From Acidovorax sp. SRB_14 (GTDB taxonomy: Bacteria > Pseudomonadota > Gammaproteobacteria > Burkholderiales > Burkholderiaceae_C), in contig NZ_MWOK01000019.1 of NCBI RefSeq assembly GCF_012932145.1, positions 1 through 56,285 on the forward strand: 56,285 nucleotides of DNA. Reading direction: 5' to 3'. The translations under genes and the position numbers were made by a program. Position 1 is the stretch's first letter. Each line of letters opens with the position of its first letter. The notes under the pieces are model-generated. The model saw only the letters and a program-made list of their open reading frames with translations. It was not told the DNA's origin and did not search any database. Positions 18,650 to 27,603 of this stretch are shown piece by piece.

Positions 18650-18951
18650 GGGATTGGCCACACAGACCGCCCTGCTCTTCGGCAGTACCAACGTGCCCCT
18701 GGCGCTGCTCGCTGATCCCAACCCGTTCTGGGTGGCCAGGCCCGCAGGGGCCTTCTGTGCAGGTGAAGATGCGGGAGCTGCGCGTCCCAAACGTGGACAA
18801 GAGATTCGATTTGGCCGCCCGTGAAGCGCTCTTTGGGAACTCAACGCCTGAGAAAGCCGCAATTCAGGATAAACACCAGAATTAGCACGGAGTGCTAGAG
18901 GCCTAAAATGAAAAAGCCCCAAACGACTCAATCGCTTAGGGCTCTTTATCC
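18650..18951. other. 302-bp intergenic region downstream of tRNA-Ser
   Basis: No gene is supported. It holds the tRNA terminator (18910-18943) and a possible fragment of the interspersed repeat family near 18893-18912 (GCTAGAGGCCTAAAATG). The rest shows nothing recognisable. Confidence 0.5.
18910..18943 (-). terminator. Rho-independent terminator after tRNA-Ser
   Basis: On the minus strand AGCCCTAAGCGA pairs with TCGTTTGGGGCT (12 bp with two G-U pairs, 5-nt loop) and is followed by TTTTT. It starts about 9 bp beyond the tRNA 3' end. Confidence 0.75.
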
Positions 18952-19044
18952 TGGCGGAAACGGAGGGATTCGAACCCTCGATGAGGCTCTACACCCCATA
19001 CTCCCTTAGCAGGGGAGCACCTTCGGCCACTCGGTCACGTTTCC
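18952..19044 (-). tRNA. tRNA-Ser (anticodon GCU), CCA encoded
   Basis: The 93-nt minus-strand sequence begins GGAAACGTGACCGAGTGGCC and ends with the acceptor complement GTTTCCGCCA. The anticodon loop CTGCTAA reads AGY serine codons. The T-loop GGTTCGAATCC is intact, and a long variable arm is present as expected for class II tRNA-Ser. It lies 33 bp after lysC and may be co-transcribed with it or use a CATAAT-like -10 in that gap. Confidence 0.97.
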
Positions 19045-19077
19045 AATCCGGCTATTATGCCTCAGATTTGGGCCGGT

Positions 19078-20346
19078 TTAAGCGGTGACCTGGTCCAGAC
19101 CGAAGGCCGTGTGCAGCGCGCGCACCGCCAGTTCGAGGTACTTTTCATCGATGACCACCGAGGTCTTGATCTCTGACGTGGAGATCATCTGGATGTTGAT
19201 GCCTTCTTCGCTCAGCACGCGGAACATGGTGCTGGCCACGCCCACGTGGCTGCGCATGCCGATGCCCACGATGCTCACCTTGCAGATGTTCGGGTCGCCC
19301 ACGACTTCCTGCGCGCCCAGCTCAGGCACCACCTTGGTGCGCAGCAGTTCGATCGCGCGATGGAAGTCGCTGTGGTTCACCGTGAAGCTGAAGTCGGCCT
19401 TGCCGTCCTTGCTGATGTTCTGGATGATCACATCGACTTCGATGTTGGCGTCCGCCACGGGGCCGAGGATGCGGTAGGCAATGCCGGGCGTGTCGGGCAC
19501 GCCGAGCACAGTGATCTTGGCCTCGCCGCGGTTGAATGCGATGCCGGATACAACGGCTTTTTCCATTTTTTCGTCTTCCTCAAAAGTGATGAGCGTGCCC
19601 GATTGGGCTTCTTCTGCCAGGTCGATGTCCCAGGGCGTGAAGCTGGAGAGCACGCGCATGGGCACCTTGTACTTGCCGGCGAATTCGACCGAGCGGATCT
19701 GCAGCACCTTGCTGCCCAGGCTGGCCATTTCGAGCATTTCCTCGAAGCTCACCGTGCCCAGGCGGCGTGCCGCGGGCACGACACGCGGGTCGGTGGTGTA
19801 GACGCCATCGACATCGGTGTAGATCAGGCACTCCTTGGCCTTCATGGCAGCGGCAATGGCCACGGCGGAGGTGTCCGATCCACCTCGGCCGAGCGTGGTG
19901 ATGTTGCCGTTGTCGTCGATTCCCTGGAAGCCCGTGACGATCACTACCCTGCCGGCGTCGAGGTCGGCGCGCACACGCTGGTCGTCAATCGACTCGATGC
20001 GGGCTTTGGTGTGGCTGCTGTCGGTGCGCACGGGCACCTGCCAGCCGGTGTAGCTGACGGCGGACATGCCTTCGGCCTGCAGCGCAATCGCCAGCAGCGC
20101 CGAGGAGGCCTGCTCGCCCGTGGCGGCCAGCATGTCGAGTTCGCGGTGGTATTCGGCGGTGGCGCGCTCGGGCGCGAGTTCGCCCGCCAGGCCCAGCAGG
20201 CGGTTGGTCTCGCCGCTCATGGCGCTGGGCACCACCACGATCTGGTGGCCAGCGCGCGCCCATTTGGCCACGCGCTTGGCCACGTTGCGGATGCGCTCGG
20301 GCGAACCCATCGACGTGCCGCCGTATTTTTGAACGATCAATGCCAT
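19078..20346 (-). CDS. lysC: Aspartate kinase LysC
   Basis: A 422-residue monofunctional aspartokinase catalysing ATP-dependent phosphorylation of aspartate, first step toward lysine, threonine and methionine. The N-terminal kinase has VQKYGGTSMGSPERI, then GFQGIDDNGNITTLGRGGSDTS split over residues ~150-175. Two C-terminal ACT domains (from ~residue 265) bear LGVPDTPGIAYRI and FRVLSEEGINIQMISTSEIK. Length is normal for the alpha-type enzyme. It follows tilS by 60 bp and precedes tRNA-Ser. Confidence 0.96.
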   Translation of the reverse strand: MALIVQKYGGTSMGSPERIRNVAKRVAKWARAGHQIVVVPSAMSGETNRLLGLAGELAPERATAEYHRELDMLAATGEQASSALLAIALQAEGMSAVSYTGWQVPVRTDSSHTKARIESIDDQRVRADLDAGRVVIVTGFQGIDDNGNITTLGRGGSDTSAVAIAAAMKAKECLIYTDVDGVYTTDPRVVPAARRLGTVSFEEMLEMASLGSKVLQIRSVEFAGKYKVPMRVLSSFTPWDIDLAEEAQSGTLITFEEDEKMEKAVVSGIAFNRGEAKITVLGVPDTPGIAYRILGPVADANIEVDVIIQNISKDGKADFSFTVNHSDFHRAIELLRTKVVPELGAQEVVGDPNICKVSIVGIGMRSHVGVASTMFRVLSEEGINIQMISTSEIKTSVVIDEKYLELAVRALHTAFGLDQVTA

Positions 20347-20406
20347 TGGTGTTGTGTCGTGACGAAACGGCGCAGGTTGGACGGTGTTTTGGAACGCAGC
20401 CGTTTC

Positions 20407-21381
20407 TCATGCAGGGGGGGGGCCAAAACCCTCGGGATTGTACCAATGCAGCCCCGTCCCCCTGCGCTCGACGAAGCCGCCCCCCACCTTGAGGTGAATG
20501 CGGTGGCCACGCGTAGTGCAGGCGAGGATCTGGCGCTGCAGTGCCGCCAGTTGCGCTGTGGCCGGCGTGGTCTGGTGCGTGCTGCGCAGCCAGTGGCGCA
20601 GCACGTTGGCCTGGCGCGCGCCACTGAGCGCCTGCAGCGCGGCGATCTGCGGCGGCACGCCGACGGCGGCCAGGTCCTGCTGGGCGAGTTCGTACAGCAG
20701 TTCGCTGGCCTGGGCCGCGTGCGCCGCACTGCGCGCGAAGGTGTCGCGGAACGCGGGAAAGACGGCACCGAGCGCGGGCAGCAGGCGCGCGCGGATGCGG
20801 TTGCGCGTGTAGCGCTCGTCGCTGTTGCTCGGGTCTTCGACCCAGGTCTCGCCGCGCGCCTGCAGCCAGGCGCGCACGTCGGCGGCTGCCACCTTCAGCA
20901 GCGGCCGGTGCCAGGCCATGCCGCCGCGCTGCCACTGCGCCGGCATGGCGGCCAGCCCGGCCACGCCGGCGCCGCGCGAGAGCGCCAGCAGCAGGGTCTC
21001 GGCCTGGTCGTCGGCATGCTGCGCCAGCGCTATCGACTTGATAGCTGAATGCGCTTGACTGGCTTGGGCTGCAGCCTCAAAAGCCTTGTAACGGGCGATG
21101 CGCGCAGCATCTTCAGGGCTTTGCCCGGGCGCGTGGCGCGCATCGACGCGCTGCACCACCAACGGCACCTGCAGCCGCGTGCACAGCGCAGCGCAGTGCT
21201 GCTCGAAGCGGTCGGCCGCGGCCTGCAGGCCGTGGTGCACATGGATCGCCTGCACTTGGCCCGGCCAGCGCGCGGCACAGGCCAGCAGCAGGGCGGTGGA
21301 ATCGGCGCCGCCGCTCAGGCCCACGGCCAGGGGCAGCGTCGGCGCAAAGGCGCGCAGCGCGGCGTCGAAGGACTGGGTCAT
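20407..21381 (-). CDS. tilS: tRNA(Ile)-lysidine synthetase TilS
   Basis: A 324-residue N-type ATP pyrophosphatase that converts C34 of tRNA-Ile(CAU) to lysidine. The P-loop is VGLSGGADSTALLLACA near residue 20; the second signature LAQHADDQAETLLLALSRGAG is near residue 125. It is shorter than E. coli TilS, lacking part of the C-terminal region, as in many betaproteobacteria. Residues ~108-128 (AQASQAHSAIKSIA) are encoded by an interspersed repeat copy. The last codons run through a C9 tract just before the stop, so slippage would alter the C-terminus. The start is 28 bp after accA. Confidence 0.92.
   Translation of the reverse strand: MTQSFDAALRAFAPTLPLAVGLSGGADSTALLLACAARWPGQVQAIHVHHGLQAAADRFEQHCAALCTRLQVPLVVQRVDARHAPGQSPEDAARIARYKAFEAAAQASQAHSAIKSIALAQHADDQAETLLLALSRGAGVAGLAAMPAQWQRGGMAWHRPLLKVAAADVRAWLQARGETWVEDPSNSDERYTRNRIRARLLPALGAVFPAFRDTFARSAAHAAQASELLYELAQQDLAAVGVPPQIAALQALSGARQANVLRHWLRSTHQTTPATAQLAALQRQILACTTRGHRIHLKVGGGFVERRGTGLHWYNPEGFGPPPA
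21025..21085 (-). repeat. Interspersed repeat copy inside the tilS coding sequence
   Basis: The reverse complement contains AAGCCAGTCAAGCGCATTCA then GCTATCAAGTCGATAGCGC, the right half of the repeat family. It is translated between the ARYKAFEA helix and the conserved HADDQAET motif, adding a few residues relative to typical TilS spacing. Confidence 0.6.
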
Positions 21382-21409
21382 GGCTCAGCCCCGCCGGCCT
21401 GGCCGGCCT

Positions 21410-22387
21410 TCAGCGGCTGTCGGCCTTGGTGTCGGTGAAGCGGCCGTAGCCTTGCAGGCGCTCGTAGCGGCGGTCCAGCAGTTCCTTGACCTTGAGGTCG
21501 GCCACCTGGCGGAAGGCATCGCCCAGGGCGCGCTTGAGGAAGGCGGACATCTGCTTGGGATCGCGGTGGGCGCCGCCCACAGGTTCGCTGACGATCTTGT
21601 CGACCAGGCCCAGCGCCTTGAGGCGGTGGGCCGTGATGCCCAGGGCCTCGGCCGCGTCCTGGGCCCGCTCGCTGGTCTTCCAGAGGATGGAGGCGCACCC
21701 TTCAGGGCTGATCACCGAGTAGATCGAATACTGCAGCATCAGCAGCTGGTCGCCCACGCTGATGGCCAGGGCGCCGCCCGAACCGCCTTCGCCGATGATC
21801 GTGGTGATGATCGGCACTTCGAGCTGCGCCATCTCGTAGATGTTGCGGCCGATGGCTTCCGACTGGCCGCGCTCCTCGGCGTCGATGCCCGGAAAGGCAC
21901 CGGGCGTGTCGACGAAGGTGAACACCGGCAGGTGGAACTTCTCGGCCGTCTTCATGAGGCGCAGCGCCTTGCGGTAGCCCTCGGGGCGCGTCATGCCGAA
22001 GTTGCGCAGCGCGCGCTCCTTGGTGTCGCGTCCCTTCTGGTGGCCCAGCACCATGCAGGCATGGCCGCTGAAGCGCGCCAAGCCGCCAACGATGGATTTG
22101 TCGTCGGAAAAGTGGCGGTCTCCGTGCAGCTCGACAAAGTCGGTGAACAGGTCGCGCACGTAGTCGAGCGTGTAGGGCCGCTCGGGGTGGCGCGCGATCT
22201 TCGTGATCTGCCAGGGGGTCAGCTCGGCATAGATGTCTTTGGTGAGCTGCTGGCTCTTTTTGCTCAACTGGTCGATTTCGTCAGAGATATCGACCGCGCT
22301 TTCGGACTGCACGTATCGCAGCTCTTCGATCTTGGCTTCGAGTTCCGCAATAGGGTGTTCGAAATCCAGAAATGTTTTTTTTGCCAA
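21410..22387 (-). CDS. accA: Acetyl-CoA carboxylase carboxyltransferase subunit alpha (TTG start)
   Basis: A 325-residue AccA; with AccD it transfers the carboxyl group from biotin to acetyl-CoA, the committed step of fatty acid synthesis. The family N-terminus [16 protein letters not shown] begins directly after a TTG codon at 22387, with AAGGAG 7 bp upstream, so translation starts at TTG. No ATG gives the family N-terminus. Key regions are [31 protein letters not shown] and [15 protein letters not shown] (oxyanion glycines). It lies between the DNA glycosylase gene and tilS. Confidence 0.95.
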   Translation of the reverse strand: MAKKTFLDFEHPIAELEAKIEELRYVQSESAVDISDEIDQLSKKSQQLTKDIYAELTPWQITKIARHPERPYTLDYVRDLFTDFVELHGDRHFSDDKSIVGGLARFSGHACMVLGHQKGRDTKERALRNFGMTRPEGYRKALRLMKTAEKFHLPVFTFVDTPGAFPGIDAEERGQSEAIGRNIYEMAQLEVPIITTIIGEGGSGGALAISVGDQLLMLQYSIYSVISPEGCASILWKTSERAQDAAEALGITAHRLKALGLVDKIVSEPVGGAHRDPKQMSAFLKRALGDAFRQVADLKVKELLDRRYERLQGYGRFTDTKADSR

Positions 22388-22434
22388 GTTGTTTCTCCTT
22401 GATCGCCATGCACAAGGGCAGTGGCGACAAGCGT

Positions 22435-23106
22435 TCAATATGCGACCGGCAGCGGCGCCAGCGATCGCCAAATATACCAAGTCGCCACGCTGCACCAAGG
22501 CTTCCAGGCCTCGGCCACCTCGCGCGCGTCACTGCGGCTGACCGGGTCACCCGAAAAATAATTGAGGCTGATGCCATTGATCAGCCCCACGTCATCGAGC
22601 GGCAGCACATTGGGCCGCATGAGGTGAAAGATCAGGAACATTTCGGCGGTCCAGCGGCCCACGCCGCGGATCGCGACCAGCTCGGCAATGATGGCCTCGT
22701 CGTCCATGCCCTGCCAGCCATCGACATGCAGCTTGCCGGCGTCAAAGTGCAGCGCCAAATCCACCAGGTAGTCCACCTTGCGCGCCGACAGCCCCACGCC
22801 GCGCATGTCGTCGACCTTGAGCCGGAGCACGTGCGCCGGCGCCATGGCCGGCGGCAGCGCGGCAAAGCGGTCCCACACGGTCTGCGCAGCCTTGACCGAA
22901 ATCTGCTGCCCCACGATGGAGCGCGCCAGCGTGGTGAAGGCGTCGCCGCGCGACTGCAGCGTGGCCTCGCCCAGCTGGGGGATCAGGCGCTTCATCACCC
23001 GGTCCTTCTTCATGAGGTGCTTGCGGGCTTCCGCCCAATACCCGGGCGCGGCCAGGTCGGCGGCCTCTATTGCTATGTTTTTAGAAGCTGGCACGGCAAG
23101 TCCCAT
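22435..23106 (-). CDS. DNA-3-methyladenine glycosylase II-type (HhH-GPD) base-excision enzyme
   Basis: A 223-residue HhH-GPD protein of the AlkA type. It has [19 protein letters not shown] near residue 65, the helix-hairpin-helix [16 protein letters not shown] near residue 147 and the catalytic Asp in LPLDDVGL just after. It excises alkylated purines. It lies between cysS (33-bp gap) and accA (47-bp gap), an order common in Burkholderiales. N-terminal residues ~7-14 may derive from a fragment of the interspersed repeat. Confidence 0.9.
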   Translation of the reverse strand: MGLAVPASKNIAIEAADLAAPGYWAEARKHLMKKDRVMKRLIPQLGEATLQSRGDAFTTLARSIVGQQISVKAAQTVWDRFAALPPAMAPAHVLRLKVDDMRGVGLSARKVDYLVDLALHFDAGKLHVDGWQGMDDEAIIAELVAIRGVGRWTAEMFLIFHLMRPNVLPLDDVGLINGISLNYFSGDPVSRSDAREVAEAWKPWCSVATWYIWRSLAPLPVAY

Positions 23107-23139
23107 ATGCCTTATCGGCCATTTTCATGATTAAAAGGC

Positions 23140-24516
23140 TCACGGGGCCACTTCCCAGGTCGTGCCCGCGGCGGCGTCCTTGAGGACGATGCCGGCGGCC
23201 AGCAGCTCGTTGCGGATGCGGTCGGCCTCGGCAAAATTTTTCGTGGCCTTGGCCGCAGCGCGCGCCGCGATCTGCGCCTGGATGGCCGCCTCGTCCAGCG
23301 TCGCGCCCGACTGCAGGAAAGCCTGCGGGTCGCCTTGCAGCAGGCCCAGGCAGCCGCCCAGGCTTTGGAGCAGACCGGCGGCCTGCGCCGACCGGCTGCG
23401 GTTGACCTCGCCGGCCAGATCGAACAGCACCGCCACGGCCTCGGGCGTGCCGAAGTCTTCGTCCATGGCGGCCTTGAAGCGGGCCGCATGGGGCTCGGCC
23501 CAGTCGATTTCCACCGCGGCGGGCGCCACCAGCGAGAGCGCGGTGTACAGGCGCTTGAGCGCGGCGCGCGCGTCGTCGAGGTGCACGTCGCTGTAGTTCA
23601 GCGGGCTGCGGTAGTGGCTGCGCACGACGAAGAAGCGCACGGTCTCGGCGTCGTATTCCTTGAGCACGTCACGGATGGTGAAGAAGTTGCCCAGCGACTT
23701 GGACATCTTCTCGTTGTCCACATTGATGAAGCCGTTGTGCATCCAGGTCTGCGCAAGCGGCTTGCCGGTGGCGCCTTCGCTCTGGGCGATCTCGTTCTCG
23801 TGGTGCGGAAACTGCAGGTCGGCGCCGCCGCCGTGGATGTCGAAGCTCTCGCCCAGCAGTGCGCAGCCCATGGCCGAGCACTCGATGTGCCAGCCGGGGC
23901 GCCCCGGGCCCCAGGCGCTGCTCCACTTCACCTCCTCGGGCTCGCTGGGCTTGGCGCTTTTCCAGAGCACGAAGTCGAGCGGGTCGTGCTTGCCGTCCTG
24001 CACGGCCACGCGCTCGCCGGCGTGGAGTTCATCGAGCGACTTGCCCGAGAGCTTGCCGTAGCCGGCGAACTTGCGCACCGCAAAGTTCACGTCGCCCTCG
24101 CCGGCCTGGTAGGCCAGCCCTTTGCTTTCGAGCCGGCCGATCAGGGACAGCATCTGCGGCACATAGTCGGTGGCGCGCGGCTCGTGCGTGGGGCGCTCGA
24201 TGCCGAGGGCATCGGCGTCCTGGTGCAGGGCGCCGATCATGCGGTCGGTCAGGCCGCGCACGGTTTCGCCGTTCTGCACGGCGCGCTGGATGATCTTGTC
24301 GTCGATATCGGTGATGTTGCGCACATACGTGACGCGCAGGCCGCTGGCGCGCAGCCAGCGCTGCACCACATCGAACGCGACCATGGAGCGCGCATGTCCC
24401 AGGTGGCACAGGTCGTACACCGTCATGCCGCAGACATACATGCGCACATGGCCGGGGTCGAGCGGTGCAAAGTCCTCCAACGCACGCGTGAGCGTGTTGT
24501 AGATGCGCAGGGTCAT
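23140..24516 (-). CDS. cysS: Cysteinyl-tRNA synthetase
   Basis: A 458-residue class I aminoacyl-tRNA synthetase. [18 protein letters not shown] near residue 28 holds the first zinc Cys and the HIGH-type motif. Further zinc ligands are in HIECSAM and [11 protein letters not shown]. The KMSKS motif is [11 protein letters not shown] near residue 267. The ATG at 24516 ([11 protein letters not shown]) matches the family start; the open frame extends a little upstream. It heads the minus-strand cluster cysS-alkA-accA-tilS-lysC and is divergent from the TPR gene. Confidence 0.96.
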   Translation of the reverse strand: MTLRIYNTLTRALEDFAPLDPGHVRMYVCGMTVYDLCHLGHARSMVAFDVVQRWLRASGLRVTYVRNITDIDDKIIQRAVQNGETVRGLTDRMIGALHQDADALGIERPTHEPRATDYVPQMLSLIGRLESKGLAYQAGEGDVNFAVRKFAGYGKLSGKSLDELHAGERVAVQDGKHDPLDFVLWKSAKPSEPEEVKWSSAWGPGRPGWHIECSAMGCALLGESFDIHGGGADLQFPHHENEIAQSEGATGKPLAQTWMHNGFINVDNEKMSKSLGNFFTIRDVLKEYDAETVRFFVVRSHYRSPLNYSDVHLDDARAALKRLYTALSLVAPAAVEIDWAEPHAARFKAAMDEDFGTPEAVAVLFDLAGEVNRSRSAQAAGLLQSLGGCLGLLQGDPQAFLQSGATLDEAAIQAQIAARAAAKATKNFAEADRIRNELLAAGIVLKDAAAGTTWEVAP

Positions 24517-24698
24517 GGGGTCACTGGAAGGGAAAGGCAAACAGCGCTGCAGGCAGCGCATTCGGGGCAAATCAGGGAGCGTTGCGCAGCGGGGCGCGGG
24601 GCAGGAAGCGGGGGCGCGCCGCGCGGGCCCTCAGCTACAATCTGCGGCAGTATATCGCCCACCGCCGGGCTCTGCGCCCCGCTTTAGCAAAGACACCT

Positions 24699-25466
24699 AT
24701 GAACCTCGCACCGTCGGCGCTCGCGCGCATTTTGCACCACGGCGCCCGGCTGCTCGCCCTCGGCGCCTTGCTGGCAAGTCCGCTCGCCCATGCCGACGAC
24801 TACAGCGATGTCAACCAGTTGATGCGCCAAGGCAAGCATGCCCAGGCGCTGGCACGTGCCGATCAGTACCTGGCGGCCAAGCCGCGCGACCCGCAGATGC
24901 GCTTTCTCAAGGGCGTGATCCAGTCTGATAGCGGCAAGAGCGCCGACGCCACGGCCACCTTCGTCAAGCTGACCGAGGACTACCCCGAGCTGCCCGAACC
25001 CTACAACAACCTGGGCGTGCTGTACGCCGGCCAGGGGCTGTACGACAAGGCGCGCGCAGCGCTGGAAATGGCCATCCGCACCAACCCCAGCTACGCCACG
25101 GCGCAGGAAAACCTGGGCGACGTCTATGCGCGCCTGGCCAGCCAGGCCTACAGCAAGGCGCTGCAGCTCGATGCCAGCAACACGTCCGTGCCACCAAAGC
25201 TGGTGCTGATCCGCCAGCTGTTCACGCCCGGCACACCGGGCGCGCGCCCTGCCCCGGCCAAAACCGCCCCCAAGGCCGAACCCGCAGCGCTCAAGCCCGC
25301 AGCCGCGAACGCCGACCCCGGCGCCGCGGCCACCGACAGCAGCGCACGCACCGTCGGCAAGGCGCGTTACAGTGCCGACCCGCTCCAAGTATCCAGCCGC
25401 ATGACGCCAGAACGGGTCAAGTCGGGCGAGCGCTGGCTCCGCGTGCGTGAATCCACGGGCGCCTGA
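24699..25466 (+). CDS. Periplasmic TPR-repeat protein
   Basis: A 255-residue protein. The signal peptide (LLALGALLASPLAHA) ends near residue 30. TPR-like helical repeats span ~32-165 (NLGVLYAGQGLYDKARAALE; TAQENLGDVYARLASQAYSK). An Ala/Pro/Lys-rich linker runs ~178-215, followed by a short conserved-looking tail (MTPERVKSGERWLRVRE). Such proteins act as periplasmic protein-interaction scaffolds; the partner is unknown. It is the first gene of a plus-strand run with two cyclophilins, lpxH and mtfA. An in-frame upstream ATG was rejected because the signal peptide begins at 24699. Confidence 0.85.
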   Translation: MNLAPSALARILHHGARLLALGALLASPLAHADDYSDVNQLMRQGKHAQALARADQYLAAKPRDPQMRFLKGVIQSDSGKSADATATFVKLTEDYPELPEPYNNLGVLYAGQGLYDKARAALEMAIRTNPSYATAQENLGDVYARLASQAYSKALQLDASNTSVPPKLVLIRQLFTPGTPGARPAPAKTAPKAEPAALKPAAANADPGAAATDSSARTVGKARYSADPLQVSSRMTPERVKSGERWLRVRESTGA

Positions 25467-25670
25467 GGGCGGCCACACCGGCATGGCAGAGGCAGAGCGC
25501 ACCCGCGCACTCGCCGGTGGTTGAAGTGCACACCTTGACGTTTCCTCTTTGGGTGTTCGGCCCTACCAGTGTGGCGTTGGCCACGGGCGCCGCCCAAGCA
25601 GTTCTCGCGCGCGCCAGTATTGGATGCTGCACGACCGCCTGTGGAAAACAATCTACGAAGGAGTGATCGA

Positions 25671-26255
25671 ATGATTTCCAGACGAAAATCGACTCTAGCG
25701 CTTTCAGTCATTGCGCTGACAGCTATGTTTTCAATAGCGCCATCGGTCCAGGCGCAGGCTGCGCCCCAGGTCAAGCTCGCCACCTCGATGGGCGACATCG
25801 TGGTGCAGCTCGACCCTGCCAAGGCGCCCAAGACCGCGGAGAACTTCCTGCAGTACGTGCGGGACAAGCACTACGACGGCACCATCTTCCACCGCGTGAT
25901 CGACGGCTTCATGGTGCAGGGCGGCGGCTTCACGGCCGACATGGCGCAAAAGCCCACGCGCGCGCCGATTCCTCTCGAGGCCGCCAATGGCCTGAAGAAC
26001 GACACCTATACCATCGCCATGGCGCGCACCGGCAACCCGAACTCGGCCACCGCGCAGTTCTTCATCAACGTCAAGGACAACGCCATGCTCAACGCGCCCC
26101 AGCCGGACGGATACGGCTATGCCGTGTTCGGCAAGGTGGTCCAGGGCAGCGACGTGGTCGACAAGATCAAGGCCGTGGCCACCGGCAGCCGCGGCGGCCA
26201 CCAGAACGTGCCCACCACCCCTGTCACCATCATTTCCGCCACGGTGCTGAAGTAA
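25671..26255 (+). CDS. ppiA: Periplasmic peptidyl-prolyl cis-trans isomerase (cyclophilin type)
   Basis: A 194-residue cyclophilin with a Sec signal peptide (residues ~1-28, cleaved after VQA). Core motifs are [15 protein letters not shown] near residue 83 and [18 protein letters not shown] near residue 122, including the conserved catalytic Arg and Phe/Gln. It accelerates proline isomerisation in exported proteins. AAGGAG precedes the ATG at 25671. The hydrophobic core of the signal peptide ([16 protein letters not shown]) is encoded by a copy of the interspersed repeat. It is followed 28 bp later by a cytoplasmic paralogue. Confidence 0.92.
   Translation: MISRRKSTLALSVIALTAMFSIAPSVQAQAAPQVKLATSMGDIVVQLDPAKAPKTAENFLQYVRDKHYDGTIFHRVIDGFMVQGGGFTADMAQKPTRAPIPLEAANGLKNDTYTIAMARTGNPNSATAQFFINVKDNAMLNAPQPDGYGYAVFGKVVQGSDVVDKIKAVATGSRGGHQNVPTTPVTIISATVLK
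25683..25738 (+). repeat. Interspersed repeat copy inside the ppiA signal-peptide coding sequence
   Basis: Begins AAAATCGACTCTAGCGCTTTCA and ends GCGCTGACAGCTATGTTTTC plus AATAGC. The last 26 bases match the intergenic copy at ~707-760 at 24 positions. It is translated as the signal-peptide h-region. Confidence 0.7.
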
Positions 26256-26283
26256 CCCCTCCCCTCTCTCAAAGGAACCTGCC

Positions 26284-26790
26284 ATGAGCAACCCCCAAGT
26301 CGAACTGCACATCACCGGCTACGGTGTCATCACCCTCGAACTCGACGCCGACAAGGCGCCCAAGTCGACCGCCAACTTCCTGTCGTACGTGAACAAGGGC
26401 CACTACAACAACACGGTGTTCCACCGCGTGATTCCCGGCTTCATGGTGCAGGGCGGCGGCTTCGAGCCCGGCATGAACCAGAAGGGCACGGACGCGCCCA
26501 TCGAGAACGAGGCCAACAACGGCCTCAAGAACGCCAACTACACCGTGGCCATGGCCCGCACCGGCGACCCGCACTCGGCTACCGCGCAGTTCTTCATCAA
26601 CGTGGCCGACAACGGCTTCCTGAACCACACCGCCCCCTCGGCCCAAGGCTGGGGCTACGCCGTGTTCGGCAAGGTGGTTGCCGGCACCGAGGTGGTCGAC
26701 AAGATCAAGGCCGTGAAGACCGGCCGCAAGGGCTTCCACGACGACGTGCCCAAGGAAGACGTCGTCATCGAAAAAGCCGTCGCGCTGTAA
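26284..26790 (+). CDS. ppiB: Cytoplasmic peptidyl-prolyl cis-trans isomerase B (cyclophilin)
   Basis: A 168-residue cyclophilin without signal peptide. It has [19 protein letters not shown] near residue 40 and [20 protein letters not shown] near residue 86. It is close in sequence to the preceding periplasmic enzyme, so the pair arose by tandem duplication or is an ancient pairing. AAAGGA lies upstream of the ATG. It is followed 19 bp later by lpxH. Confidence 0.95.
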   Translation: MSNPQVELHITGYGVITLELDADKAPKSTANFLSYVNKGHYNNTVFHRVIPGFMVQGGGFEPGMNQKGTDAPIENEANNGLKNANYTVAMARTGDPHSATAQFFINVADNGFLNHTAPSAQGWGYAVFGKVVAGTEVVDKIKAVKTGRKGFHDDVPKEDVVIEKAVAL

Positions 26791-26809
26791 CCGCACCGCA
26801 CTGGGCAGC

Positions 26810-27595
26810 ATGACCCCGGCCGTGCCCCCGATCCAGGAGCTTGCCGCTCCTGCGCACTGGCGCACGGTCGATGTCATCTCCGACCTGCACCTGCAAGCCA
26901 GCGAGCCGGCCACCGTGGCCGCCTGGCAGCGCTACCTGCAGACCACGCCGGCCGATGCCCTGTTCATTCTGGGCGACCTGTTCGAGGTCTGGGTCGGCGA
27001 CGACGCCATCGGCGACACCCGCGACGCCGACAGCCGTTTTGAAGCGCAGTGCTGCGCCCTGCTGCGCGCCGCCGCCCAACGCATGGCGGTGTTCTACATG
27101 CACGGCAACCGCGACTTTCTGGCGGGTCCGGCCTTTCTCGCGCACTGCGGCACCACCGGCCTGACAGACCCCACCGTGCTGGAGTTTGCGGGCCGGCGCA
27201 CGCTGCTGAGCCATGGCGACGCGCTGTGCCTGGACGACGTGGACTACCAGCGCTTTCGCCGGCTGGCGCGCAGCGCGGCGTGGCAGCGCGACTTTCTGGC
27301 CCAGCCCCTGGCCACGCGGCGCGCGCAGGCGCGCGCCATGCGCAACGAGAGCGAAGCACGCAAACACTCGGGCCAGCCCTATGCCGACGTGGACGGCCCC
27401 GCCGCCGCCGCCTGGCTGCGCGCCGCCCGGGCCGACACTCTGGTCCACGGCCACACGCACCGCCTCGCAGAGCACGCGCTCGCACCGGGCCTGCGGCGCT
27501 TGGTGCTGAGCGACTGGGATGGCGCAGCCCAGCCCCCGCGCGCCGAGGTGCTGCGCCTGGATGCCGCAGGCCTGCACCGCGTGGTGCCGGACTGA
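26810..27595 (+). CDS. lpxH: UDP-2,3-diacylglucosamine diphosphatase LpxH
   Basis: A 261-residue calcineurin-fold phosphoesterase hydrolysing UDP-2,3-diacylglucosamine to lipid X in lipid A synthesis at the inner membrane. Metal-binding motifs in order are SDLHLQ (residue ~24), GDLFEVWVGDD (~55), HGNRDFL (~100), LSHGD (~130) and HGHTHR near the C-terminus. Length is close to family norm with a short N-terminal extension. It lies between ppiB and mtfA. Confidence 0.93.
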   Translation: MTPAVPPIQELAAPAHWRTVDVISDLHLQASEPATVAAWQRYLQTTPADALFILGDLFEVWVGDDAIGDTRDADSRFEAQCCALLRAAAQRMAVFYMHGNRDFLAGPAFLAHCGTTGLTDPTVLEFAGRRTLLSHGDALCLDDVDYQRFRRLARSAAWQRDFLAQPLATRRAQARAMRNESEARKHSGQPYADVDGPAAAAWLRAARADTLVHGHTHRLAEHALAPGLRRLVLSDWDGAAQPPRAEVLRLDAAGLHRVVPD

Positions 27596-27603
27596 AGGCC
27601 GCC

